Shown piece by piece: positions 51,891 to 60,112 of a stretch of 64,000 nt of DNA. The notes beneath the pieces were generated by a model. It was not told the origin of the DNA. It searched no databases and saw only the letters and a list, made by a program, of their open reading frames with translations. Source of the stretch: Tepidamorphaceae bacterium (GTDB taxonomy: Bacteria > Pseudomonadota > Alphaproteobacteria > Rhizobiales > JAKSCL01). The stretch covers positions 1 to 64,000 of the forward strand of contig JANQPO010000005.1 in NCBI GenBank assembly GCA_028289445.1, in the 5' to 3' direction. Within the stretch, counting starts at the first letter, position 1; every line of letters begins with the position of its first letter. A program made the position numbers and the translations under genes.

Positions 51891-52267
51891 GTGTCCGCCC
51901 CTCTAGTTGCCGGTGCAATTTCGCTCAGAACTGGATCACCGAAACTCCACCTCTTTATCTTGTCGCTTGATCTTATCGGATCCCGCACACACTCTCCGGA
52001 AGAATGCTAGGGCTTCTTTAGTGTCCAGTTGTTCCTCCCAAGACAAAGAATACGATCTTCGACAATTTGCCCAGAGCTCGTTACATCCAGCCGGAGCCGA
52101 GCACATTTCAGTCCATCAAGAAAACTATGACGATCCTTAACTGTCAATGAGGGGCCAGCATCGTGAATAATGCGTGAATTATGTACTTGAAGGTATTCAT
52201 GCAATTGACTGTGACTGACCGAAACTTAAAACAAAGGAATTGCGAATACTAATATTGAGGTTTGGAA
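51891..52267. other. Divergent promoter region of the SARP and PAP2 genes
   Basis: 377 bases without a gene. It contains the SARP-type repeats at 52163-52184 and, on the plus strand, a TTGACT (52204-52209) that could serve as a -35 element for the PAP2 gene, whose ATG is at 52268. Nothing else is recognisable. Confidence 0.6.
52163..52184 (+). promoter_or_regulatory. Two 11-bp direct repeats, candidate SARP operator
   Basis: GTGAATAATGC (52163-52173) and GTGAATTATGT (52174-52184) in tandem, with a weaker third unit (TTGAA at 52187-52191) in the same phase. They lie 84-105 bases upstream of the PAP2 ATG and match the minus-strand repeats at 45950-45971. Confidence 0.65.
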
Positions 52268-53395
52268 ATGTTGACAGCAAGTGGTGGCGAGAGCGGCGGT
52301 GAAAGTGGTGGCGAGAGTGGCGGCGAAAGTGGTGGTGAGAGCGGCGGTGAAAGCCTCTCCGGCAGCGCTGCTCGTCATGCAGGTGGTGCCGCTTCGCGCG
52401 CATTGAGTTGGGCCCTAACGACAAGCGCCGATGGCGTCACCGGTTTCTGGGATCCTGATACAGAGAACATCGCGTCAACCCCACAAACCGCTGCTCTTGC
52501 GCCAGATGATACGAGTTATCTGACCTACAAACACCGGACGCTCGCAATCGGGTCGGAGTTGTGCCGACATATCCACGCGGTACCGGGTGAGGGGGCATAT
52601 TCCGCGCATATTTGTTTCGACGATGCGAAGGTCTTTAGCGTTTCCAAGCCGGGCATCCAGACGCTTCGCAATCAGCTTCGGTGGCTAAGGACTTATGCCG
52701 ATCTGCGGCCAGATCGGGTTACAGAAATCAATCTGCAGATCAGCGATATTCTGTCATTCTTCGGTGGTTGCGGTCTTCTAAATGTGCATGCGCGTAAGTA
52801 TTCCCTTGAATTGATGAGCTTAGTGCAGAAGTTCACGTTGCAGATAGATATGCTGATAAAGCACTACTGCAGAACACCTAGACCGATAGACTTTTCGCCG
52901 AAGGTGTTCCCGATCATCCAGACACCGGATCATTCCACTTTCCCTTCCGGTCACGCGACCGAGGCATTCGCGTTGGCGACCGTTTTGCACCGGTTGATGA
53001 CGGGCAAAGGCCCGATGGACGGGGTTAAAAACCGCGCGATGCCCTTTCTGATCGCCCATCGGATTGCGGTCGGTCGGACGATTGCTGGGGTACACTTTCC
53101 CGTTGATTCTGCCGCAGGCGCGCTCATGGGCTGTGTTATCGGCGAGGCAATTTTTGCGGCATCCAATACGGCCGATGAGGGTCCATCCGAACGTGGGTCG
53201 TTGCCACTTGTCGCGACCTTTGCAGTGAGCGGAGATGACAGCGCTGATCATCTCTTTAGAGACAGGCAGGATTTCGAACTAAATTGGCTTAAGCATAAGC
53301 TAGAGAAAGACCTAGGCAATCAGGCCGAGCCGGTCAGAACGCTGGCTCTGACATCGTGGTTGTGGCGGCAAGCGTCCTCGGAGTGGGCGCAATGA
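52268..53395 (+). CDS. PAP2-superfamily phosphatase / vanadium haloperoxidase-like protein
   Basis: A 375-residue protein. Seen: the three active-site motifs K-x6-RP in IKHYCRTPRPID, PSGH in DHSTFPSGHATEAFALAT and R-x5-H-x3-D in VGRTIAGVHFPVDSAAG. It lacks evident membrane helices, which favours the soluble haloperoxidase-like or acid-phosphatase-like branch over lipid phosphatases. The N-terminus carries six perfect SGGE repeats. ATG 52268 follows GGTTTGGAA. It overlaps the subtilase gene start as ATGA (53392-53395). Neighbouring heme peroxidase makes a halide-oxidising role conceivable, not shown. Confidence 0.85.
   Translation: MLTASGGESGGESGGESGGESGGESGGESLSGSAARHAGGAASRALSWALTTSADGVTGFWDPDTENIASTPQTAALAPDDTSYLTYKHRTLAIGSELCRHIHAVPGEGAYSAHICFDDAKVFSVSKPGIQTLRNQLRWLRTYADLRPDRVTEINLQISDILSFFGGCGLLNVHARKYSLELMSLVQKFTLQIDMLIKHYCRTPRPIDFSPKVFPIIQTPDHSTFPSGHATEAFALATVLHRLMTGKGPMDGVKNRAMPFLIAHRIAVGRTIAGVHFPVDSAAGALMGCVIGEAIFAASNTADEGPSERGSLPLVATFAVSGDDSADHLFRDRQDFELNWLKHKLEKDLGNQAEPVRTLALTSWLWRQASSEWAQ
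52280..52351 (+). repeat. Six tandem 12-bp units encoding SGGE
   Basis: Six consecutive 12-base units (AGY GGY GGY GAR) encode Ser-Gly-Gly-Glu repeats at residues 5-28 of the PAP2-like protein. The codons vary at third positions, so the repeat is kept at protein level. Likely a flexible acidic linker or tag and a potential site of length change. Confidence 0.9.
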
Positions 53396-55575
53396 GGCAC
53401 AAGTGGAAAGCCTGGAACGATAGCTGGGACCACGAAAATTCATCTCCCTATGTCGACTGGCTAGCGGCGCGCAGAAACTTTAAGCAACTGAAGCGGAATG
53501 ACCTGGAATTCTATTTCGATGAACAGCGTCAGATCGAGGTGCATAGCCAGTCGTTCGCGGTCATAAAATCTAGCTTCGAACAGTTTGTCCAATTCGCGAA
53601 GAGTGAACCGGATACATTGGACGTGCGCACTCAGGCCTTGTTGCCGCGCGGTGCCGGGCGCGCGTTTCGCCGGGACTTTGGCGGCGATACCACGGCCAGG
53701 CTGCCAATGCCTAAATCGACCGTGCAGGAGTGTTTTGATGAGGATCTCTGGTCCCGCCAGGATCCGGATCAGCTTCCCGCCCCTCCGCCGATTGGCTCGG
53801 TCGTCCTGGGCGCAATCGACACCGGCATAGCGCTTGGTCACAGGAGATTCCAGCATAAGGATGGAACGACACGCATTCTGGCAGCATGGCAACAGAATGC
53901 GCCAGCTCATCCCAATCAATGCCATCTGCCTTTTGGTCGGGAATACTATGCGCCGGAGATCAATGCTCTGCTGAACAAGCATTGGCCTCGCAGACCGATT
54001 GGCGCATTTGATGAGGATGCGTTCAATCACGACACTGGCGTGCTTGGAATGCGCGAAATCCACGGACACCGGGAAGTGGCCATGCGTGCCGCTCATGGAA
54101 CGCATGTCCTCGACCTCGCAGCGGGTGCTGACCCGGATAATCCAGACAACCTCCTAACGCACAAACTCGAGAAGATGCCAATAATCGCGGTTAACTTGCC
54201 GACCCGGCAAGTCCTCGGTCTGTCGGGCACTTTCCTCGAGTACTACGTAATCTTTGCGGCAAGCCGAATTGTGACGCTGGCTGACGCCCTCTGGCTGAAA
54301 GCCGTGGCGCAGAGTCCGGCTCTGGAATCTATTGATGGCAAACGCGGATACCGGATCGTCATCAATCTCTCTTTTGGCAAAAGTGCAGGGTCACCGGACG
54401 GTGACTCTGCCTTCCATGACTACATCGCGCGCCTAAATGAGGAACGCGAAGTGGAGGGATTCCACCCGGTCGAATTCATCATGCCCGCAGGCAACGACAA
54501 TCTAAAGCGCTGTCATGCTAGCGTAGAACTCAAGAACAAAACGCCCGCCGCCATACGTTGGCGTATCAAGCCCGAAGATCGCTCGTGCAACTACCTTGAG
54601 ATTTGGTCGGATACGTTCGATCCGGACGATGGAGCCTCGGTGGCTAAAAAGTTCAAGATTGGGATCGCGCCACCCGGTCATCCCGAGCTCCCGCTTACGG
54701 CTTGCGAGAACGGTGCGATGCTGGAACTGGGTGACTTCGTTGCCCGGGTCTATTGCCGGGAAAAGAAGCGTAGCGACGGCAAGGTTCGCGTTCACATCTT
54801 GCTTTGTACGGCACCGACATATTCGGTTTCGCCGGACGAAGTGACCGCACCCGCCGGTGTTTGGCTGATCACCGTCAAGGATGATTCCTCAAAAAACAGG
54901 ACTGTATTATTCGGTGTGCAAACGGATCAGTCGGCGCGTGTCAGCTCGGCGACTGGGCTTCGTTCCTACCTGGACGACGATGACTATGAACGTTTCGACA
55001 AAAAGGGCCGCCTCGCCGACACATTCAGCTTCGAACCCGGTGAGCCCAGAGAAGATCAAGATGCTGGTTCAAAGGTGCGGCGCCATGGAACGATGAATGC
55101 GTTGGCAGGTTTTGACGACATCGCAGCCATCGGCGGTTATCGACTAAGTGATGGCAAACCGGCCGCGTACTCCGGGACCGGTGTCGGTCATCGTATCAGT
55201 CACAAGTCGAAAGGCGCCCCAACAATGGCGATGCCGAGCGATGATAGTTTCGCGCACCGGGGTCAACTCGCTGCCGGTTCCCGCGATGGGTCAGCGATCG
55301 CTATGAGCGGCACTAGCGCTGCCACAGCGCTTGCTACCCGTCATGTCATTTGGTCCTACTTGAACAGCAGATCTGCAGCTTCAAGAAGTCCTAGGGCAAT
55401 TCTCTATAAAGATGCAGATTCAACCGATGAGGGAAAGGTAGAATTTCCCAAAGAAGTTGACATCGAGAAGATTGGCGGGGGCCGGCTGACCCCGCCCATT
55501 GCTCGCGACTCCCAGAAACTGCGGCGATCTTTCACCACCCGAGCGCAGTATTTTAAGAAATCGAATACGGGCTGA
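53392..55575 (+). CDS. Subtilisin-like serine protease (S8)
   Basis: A 727-residue protease. Seen: catalytic Asp in VVLGAIDTGIALGH (D143), His in AMRAAHGTHVLDLAAG-type motif (H235), oxyanion Asn in EFIMPAGNDN and Ser in AIAMSGTSAATALATR. A region of about 160 residues between Asn and Ser is beta-rich and may be an inserted domain. The first 130 residues are not a normal signal peptide, so it may act inside the cell. ATG 53392 overlaps the PAP2 gene stop (ATGA); an upstream frame to 53356 lies in that gene. As the second protease of this cluster it may process or be activated with the CHAT system. Confidence 0.88.
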   Translation: MRHKWKAWNDSWDHENSSPYVDWLAARRNFKQLKRNDLEFYFDEQRQIEVHSQSFAVIKSSFEQFVQFAKSEPDTLDVRTQALLPRGAGRAFRRDFGGDTTARLPMPKSTVQECFDEDLWSRQDPDQLPAPPPIGSVVLGAIDTGIALGHRRFQHKDGTTRILAAWQQNAPAHPNQCHLPFGREYYAPEINALLNKHWPRRPIGAFDEDAFNHDTGVLGMREIHGHREVAMRAAHGTHVLDLAAGADPDNPDNLLTHKLEKMPIIAVNLPTRQVLGLSGTFLEYYVIFAASRIVTLADALWLKAVAQSPALESIDGKRGYRIVINLSFGKSAGSPDGDSAFHDYIARLNEEREVEGFHPVEFIMPAGNDNLKRCHASVELKNKTPAAIRWRIKPEDRSCNYLEIWSDTFDPDDGASVAKKFKIGIAPPGHPELPLTACENGAMLELGDFVARVYCREKKRSDGKVRVHILLCTAPTYSVSPDEVTAPAGVWLITVKDDSSKNRTVLFGVQTDQSARVSSATGLRSYLDDDDYERFDKKGRLADTFSFEPGEPREDQDAGSKVRRHGTMNALAGFDDIAAIGGYRLSDGKPAAYSGTGVGHRISHKSKGAPTMAMPSDDSFAHRGQLAAGSRDGSAIAMSGTSAATALATRHVIWSYLNSRSAASRSPRAILYKDADSTDEGKVEFPKEVDIEKIGGGRLTPPIARDSQKLRRSFTTRAQYFKKSNTG

Positions 55576-55615
55576 TCAACGCCGCGTAACAAGACTAGAA
55601 ATGCGGGGTGGTTCT

Positions 55616-55750
55616 GATCAGCCCCACCTCAGTGGTCCAGTTTGAATGTTAGTGCATGGCTATCGTCTGGTACAACGGGATGATGGTTTCCGGCGCAGGT
55701 GGTCGATATCCAAGAGCACTATGAGGGCGCTTGGTGTTGTAGTGACGCCG
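55616..55750 (-). pseudogene. IS3-family transposase 3' remnant (second copy)
   Basis: The minus strand reads HYNTKRPHSALGYRPPAPET followed by IIPLYQTIAMH and a TAA (55649-55651): the intact C-terminal end of an IS3-type transposase. A TGA in frame just upstream and the absence of the rest show it is a fragment. The 30 bases at 55616-55645 match 15889-15918 with two differences. Marks the right edge of the accessory block. Confidence 0.83.
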
Positions 55751-55774
55751 TCATTTTCTATGACGATCTGCGCT

Positions 55775-56965
55775 TCATAGGCCCCGCTCAATCGCCTGCA
55801 GGAGTCGGAAGCGCATTTTCCCGGTATTGCCGCGCAGCGAGATCACGAACCTTACTTGTCCATGATTGGCGGTGTTGGCAAAGCCCGCCAGGGTGCGGAT
55901 TCTAGGCAGCGTGCCCGTCTTATAGCGCGATCCTTTCTTGGTCTTTCGAAGGAGCGCGGCATGAGGTGCAAAGTGATGGAGCAGCTCAGCGAGACCACGG
56001 GCCGTGAAACTGTTCTCTGGGCTGATTCCTGAACCTTCCTTGAGACGAATGGACTCTGTGAGGCCATGATCGTCCAGGATCTCGCGCGTAACCTGAAGCG
56101 ATTTTTCAAGGTTCACGGGCCCGCCCAAGCGGTGCGCACCGATCTCCAAAAAGATCTGGTTGGCGATATAGTTGTTCGAACCGATCAGCAACAGGGTCAG
56201 GATTTCCGACAGGGTGCGCGACTGGCGGTGGACATAGATCGGCTCTAATCCGTCGGGGATGGCTCCAATCGAAATGTCGCCATCAATGCTCCCGCCAACC
56301 TGCTCGATAAAGGCGGCGAGCAACTCACCCGCATATCGCACACTGACCGAAGGGTCTTTCTGGGCAAGGCTGATGCGGCCGCGGCCGTTTGGGCCGCGCG
56401 CCCGGAACTGACTTATCGCAAGGGGCGTGATCGGTGTCTGCTTCTCAGCCGATCTGACGGTTTTACCGTTACGTACTGCATGGATGGTGTTGAAGTTCAC
56501 TGCGAGGCCGACATTGAGCGCGTTATAGGCCTCGTTGTCGTCTTCGATGCCTGGAATGCGAATATCGTCAGGGTAGTAGCGCGCGTCGAGAACCATGCCT
56601 TTAAGCGGTTCCTCGCCGGCAGCGGCCATGAGCTTGGGGGCAAGCAACGCCAACTCCTCCGACACCAGGAACGGATCGCCACCTCCGCGCACATAAAGTA
56701 CGCGATCGTCATCCAGGTAGAAGCGGGTCTCGAAGCGATAGTCCCCGCCTAAAACCTCCATGGCCAGCCAAGCGGTCACGACCTTGGCGACGGATGCCGG
56801 CACGAATTGCTCGTCGGCGTTTTGAGCGATCAGCTCGTTGCCGTCCTCATCAAGCACGAGCACCAGCGCCGAGGGTGCCATCGCTTTGATGGTCTCCTTG
56901 GCGCCGGCTTGGGCCTGGATGGGCGCCAGCAGCAAGGCGCATGCGAAAGCGAACAGATAGTGCAA
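55775..56965 (-). CDS. dacB: D-alanyl-D-alanine carboxypeptidase/endopeptidase, PBP4 (DacB) type
   Basis: A 396-residue class C low-molecular-weight penicillin-binding protein (family S13). Seen: a signal peptide (HYLFAFACALLLAPIQAQAG), SxxK in FVPASVAKVVTAWLA, SxN in LLIGSNNYIANQIFLE and KTG in SRYKTGTLPRIRTLAGF. It trims or cleaves peptidoglycan cross-links in the periplasm. The frame starts with TTG at 56965, preceded by GAGAG; no better start is visible. Slightly shorter than E. coli DacB. The IS3 remnant ends 25 bases downstream of its stop. Confidence 0.9.
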   Translation of the reverse strand: MHYLFAFACALLLAPIQAQAGAKETIKAMAPSALVLVLDEDGNELIAQNADEQFVPASVAKVVTAWLAMEVLGGDYRFETRFYLDDDRVLYVRGGGDPFLVSEELALLAPKLMAAAGEEPLKGMVLDARYYPDDIRIPGIEDDNEAYNALNVGLAVNFNTIHAVRNGKTVRSAEKQTPITPLAISQFRARGPNGRGRISLAQKDPSVSVRYAGELLAAFIEQVGGSIDGDISIGAIPDGLEPIYVHRQSRTLSEILTLLLIGSNNYIANQIFLEIGAHRLGGPVNLEKSLQVTREILDDHGLTESIRLKEGSGISPENSFTARGLAELLHHFAPHAALLRKTKKGSRYKTGTLPRIRTLAGFANTANHGQVRFVISLRGNTGKMRFRLLQAIERGL

Positions 56966-56992
56966 TACGGTCTCTCGCGGCTTGTGCGGACC

Positions 56993-57481
56993 CTAAAGCG
57001 GCAACGCCGTCGACCGCTTCATGGTCTCCATGGAAAGGCTCGATGTCACGCTGTAAATGCTGACGCGCTTGACCAGCGCTTTGTAAAATTCGTCGAAATC
57101 GCGGGTGGAGGGGACCTGAACCTTCAAAAGATAGTCGATTTCGCCGGCGAGTCGGTGCGCCTCGGTGATTTGGGGCAGGTCCCTGACAACTGCATAGAAG
57201 GTCTCGAGCCAGTTCGCGTCATGGGCGGATGTCTTGATCGCGATGAAGAAGGTTTCCGTCAGTCCGACCTTGGCGGGATCGACGATAACGGTGTTGCGCT
57301 CGATCACTTTGTCTTGCTGCATGCGCTGGATTCGGTTCCAGACCGCGGTTTTGGAGAGCCCCGCCTTTTGCGCAATCCGCTCCAAGGAGAGCGAGGCGTC
57401 GACCTGCAGAATCCGCAAGATCGTGCGGTCCGTCGCATCGATGGTTGGTGGCGTTCCGGCTCTGGCGGTATCGGCGGTCAT
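56993..57481 (-). CDS. Lrp/AsnC-family transcriptional regulator
   Basis: A 162-residue regulator. Seen: TIDATDRTILRILQVDASLS, HTH in ERIAQKAGLSKTAVWNRIQR and the RAM domain with RLAGEIDYLLKVQVPSTRDF. Divergent from the cysH gene with about 134 bases between, so it is a candidate regulator of the sulfur assimilation operon, as seen for the equivalent pair in several Alphaproteobacteria. Ligand unknown. Confidence 0.9.
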   Translation of the reverse strand: MTADTARAGTPPTIDATDRTILRILQVDASLSLERIAQKAGLSKTAVWNRIQRMQQDKVIERNTVIVDPAKVGLTETFFIAIKTSAHDANWLETFYAVVRDLPQITEAHRLAGEIDYLLKVQVPSTRDFDEFYKALVKRVSIYSVTSSLSMETMKRSTALPL

Positions 57482-57615
57482 TCTTTCACCTGATATCGAC
57501 TAGAAGGAAACAATTTCCTCACAAATGCATCTCCAATTGCATAATGGCGGACGATTTTCCAGATTAATTCGCAACAATCGCCGTTTCGTTCCGATTCTTC
57601 AGCCAAGGCCTTCCT

Positions 57616-58335
57616 GTGACGCTCTCTGTCGAAACGCTTCAGGACCGCTACGGTCATCTGGCCGGCATCGATCTTTTGCGCCCGGTGATCGAGGGCGGCG
57701 TTGCCGGTGAGGTTGCGCTGACCTCGTCGTTCGGTGCGGAGTCGGCGGTGCTGTTGCACATGGCCGCGACGATCGACCCGGACGTCCCGGTAATCTTTCT
57801 GGACACCGGCAAGCTGTTTCCCGAGACGCTCAGCTATCACGAGGAGTTGGTTATCCGCTTCGGCTTGACGGATGTCCGAACCCGCAGGCCGGCGCTACCC
57901 GATCTACGCGGCCGCGATCCGGACGGTGTTCTGCATCGGACGGGTCCTGATGGCTGCTGCTCGCTGCGCAAGACGGAACCGCTTGGCCGCGCGCTAAAGG
58001 GTTTCGATGGCTGGATTTCCGGCCGCAAGCGGTTTCAGGCGACGAACCGCGCCGATGTGCCGGTGTTCGAGAACGACGCTGGTCGCATCAAGATCAATCC
58101 GCTCGCCACGTTCACGGCGAAGGATGTCGCAGATTATGCACGGGACCATGATCTGCCGCCGCATCCGCTGGTCGCCGACGGCTATCTTTCGATCGGCTGC
58201 GCGCCGTGCACGACACCGGTGAAGGCTGGCGAAGATGTGCGGACGGGCCGCTGGCGCGGGCGCGACAAAACCGAATGCGGCATCCACTTTACGGCCAACG
58301 GTCGCCCCTTGCGACAGGTAGTTGGGACAGTCTGA
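57616..58335 (+). CDS. cysH: Adenylyl-sulfate (APS) reductase, CysH family
   Basis: A 239-residue enzyme reducing activated sulfate to sulfite with thioredoxin. Seen: LTSSFGAESAVLLHMAATID (PP-loop-like), DTGKLFPETLSYHEEL, and the iron-sulfur cysteine pairs GCCSLRKTEPLGRAL and IGCAPCTTPV plus a C-terminal ECGIHF. The CC...CxxC set means a [4Fe-4S] cluster, typical of the APS-using bacterial branch rather than the E. coli PAPS type. The start is GTG at 57616. The stop overlaps the cysG ATG, so the two genes are coupled. Confidence 0.93.
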   Translation: MTLSVETLQDRYGHLAGIDLLRPVIEGGVAGEVALTSSFGAESAVLLHMAATIDPDVPVIFLDTGKLFPETLSYHEELVIRFGLTDVRTRRPALPDLRGRDPDGVLHRTGPDGCCSLRKTEPLGRALKGFDGWISGRKRFQATNRADVPVFENDAGRIKINPLATFTAKDVADYARDHDLPPHPLVADGYLSIGCAPCTTPVKAGEDVRTGRWRGRDKTECGIHFTANGRPLRQVVGTV

Positions 58336-59744
58336 TGCGGCATTTCCCGATCTTTCTCGATCTTCGCGGTGAGACCGTCGTCGTGTCCGGCGCCGGTGAG
58401 ACGGCTGTCGCCAAGCTGCGCTTGATCTTGAAGACCGAGGCAACGGTCCGCGTCTTCGGCGCACCGGTGCACGAGACCGTGCGGCAATGGGTAGACAGCG
58501 ATCAGATCACGTTGGTCGAGCGCGCCGTAAACACCAATGATTTGACGGACGCGCGCCTGGTCTATGCGGCGAATGGCGACGACGCCGAGGACCTTCGGGT
58601 CCGTCGACTGGCTGCGTCTGTGGGTGTCTTGGTCAATGTCGTCGACAATCTGGACGCCTCGGCGTTTATCACGCCGGCGATCGTCGACCGCGATCCGGTA
58701 ACCGTTGCGATCGGAACCGAAGGAACCGCGCCGGTGCTGGCCCGTAAGATCAAGGCCGATGTCGAAGCCGGTCTGCCGCAAAGGTTGGGCATCCTCGCGC
58801 GGGCCGCTGCTGGTTTCCGCCACCGGGTCGAACGGGTTCTGCCCATGGGTCGGCGTCGCCGGCAGTTCTGGTCTCGCTATTTTGGTGGCGCGGGTGAGGC
58901 GGTGCTGGAAGCGCATGGTGAGCGCCATCTGCATGACCATTTGGAAAGCGCATTGCGCGCGCTTGTCCGCGAAGATCGCGAGCCTGGTCATGTCGCGCTG
59001 GTCGGCGCGGGCCCTGGCGATCCCGAACTCCTAACGCTCAAAGCCCGCAAGGCGCTCGATGAAGCAGACGTGGTGCTCTACGACCGGCTGGTCGATCCGC
59101 GCATTCTGGAGCTTGCGCGGCGCGAGGCGATCTTTATCGAAACCGGCAAGTCGGCTGGTGCAGCGAGCTGGTCACAAGACGATATCAATGCCGCAATGAT
59201 CGAACATGCCCGCGACGGTCATCACGTGGTGCGGCTGAAGTCCGGTGATCCCCTGGTGTTCGGCCGGGCCGACGAGGAGATGGACGCGCTCACCGAAGCC
59301 GGTGTTTCTTTCTCGGTAGTGCCTGGGATCACGTCGGCCGTCGGTGCTGCGGCACAGGCCCGCGTGTCGCTGACGCGGCGCGGGCGAAATTCGTCCATTC
59401 GGCTCATCACCGCGCACGACGCGGAAGGTTTCGCAGAGCACGAATGGCGGCACCTGGCGGAGCAAGGAACGACGTTCGCTGTCTACATGGGTGTCAGGGC
59501 CGCGCGCTTCTTGCAGGGCCGCATGCTGCTCCACGGCGCCGACGCGTCGCTGCCGGTAACGGTGACGGAGAACATCTCCAGGCCAGACCAAATCCGCGTC
59601 GACACCACGCTGGGCCAGTTGGTCGACGCTATGTCGGATTCCGGCGTCAAAGGCCCTGCGATTCTTCTTGTCGGTCTCGCGGCCCGCGACGCCGACATCT
59701 CCACAATCACCCAGTCAGCGCCGCTCGAAGCGGCACATGCTTGA
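58335..59744 (+). CDS. cysG: Siroheme synthase CysG
   Basis: A 469-residue multifunctional enzyme making siroheme for sulfite reductase. N-terminal precorrin-2 dehydrogenase/ferrochelatase (FPIFLDLRGETVVVSGAGET, TPAIVDRDPVTVAIGTEGTA) and C-terminal uroporphyrinogen-III methyltransferase (VALVGAGPGDPELLTLKARK, VVLYDRLVDPRIL, VRLKSGDPLVFGRADEE, VVPGITSAVGAAAQARVSLT). Length is normal. ATG 58335 overlaps the cysH stop (TGATG); a longer upstream frame lies inside cysH. Supplies the cofactor for the CysI encoded two genes on. Confidence 0.96.
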   Translation: MRHFPIFLDLRGETVVVSGAGETAVAKLRLILKTEATVRVFGAPVHETVRQWVDSDQITLVERAVNTNDLTDARLVYAANGDDAEDLRVRRLAASVGVLVNVVDNLDASAFITPAIVDRDPVTVAIGTEGTAPVLARKIKADVEAGLPQRLGILARAAAGFRHRVERVLPMGRRRRQFWSRYFGGAGEAVLEAHGERHLHDHLESALRALVREDREPGHVALVGAGPGDPELLTLKARKALDEADVVLYDRLVDPRILELARREAIFIETGKSAGAASWSQDDINAAMIEHARDGHHVVRLKSGDPLVFGRADEEMDALTEAGVSFSVVPGITSAVGAAAQARVSLTRRGRNSSIRLITAHDAEGFAEHEWRHLAEQGTTFAVYMGVRAARFLQGRMLLHGADASLPVTVTENISRPDQIRVDTTLGQLVDAMSDSGVKGPAILLVGLAARDADISTITQSAPLEAAHA

Positions 59745-59768
59745 GTGTCGAGGATAAGGACCAGAACC

Positions 59769-60086
59769 ATGGCCAAAGCGTTTTCACCGAAGATTGTCTC
59801 AGCGAACGATCTGATGTCCGGCTACACCATCTATTTGGGCGATGCCGGCTGGACCAGCGACATAGCTGACGCCGAGATTGCTCACGATCAGGCCACGGCC
59901 GATACCTTGTTGGCGGCCGCTGAGCGTCAGCCCGAAATCGCCGTTGGGCCTTATCTGGTCGACGTCACCGGTCATCTCGGCAGCGATCCCGCGCCGACGA
60001 AGTATCGCGAGGTCATCCGAGTGAGCGGCCCCACGGTCGGCGCGCTCAACAAGCTGCCGGAGGCCGCCGAGCAGCGCGCGGCCTGA
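59769..60086 (+). CDS. DUF2849 family protein
   Basis: A 105-residue protein of a family almost always located between cysG and sulfite reductase genes in Alphaproteobacteria. Seen: SANDLMSGYTIYLGDAGWTS, DVTGHLGSDPAPTKYREVIR. Function unknown; by context it assists sulfite reduction or siroheme insertion. ATG 59769 is preferred over an in-frame upstream start at 59745. Confidence 0.88.
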   Translation: MAKAFSPKIVSANDLMSGYTIYLGDAGWTSDIADAEIAHDQATADTLLAAAERQPEIAVGPYLVDVTGHLGSDPAPTKYREVIRVSGPTVGALNKLPEAAEQRAA

Positions 60087-60112
60087 CCGCGCCCGCATTT
60101 TGAGGCAACGCC

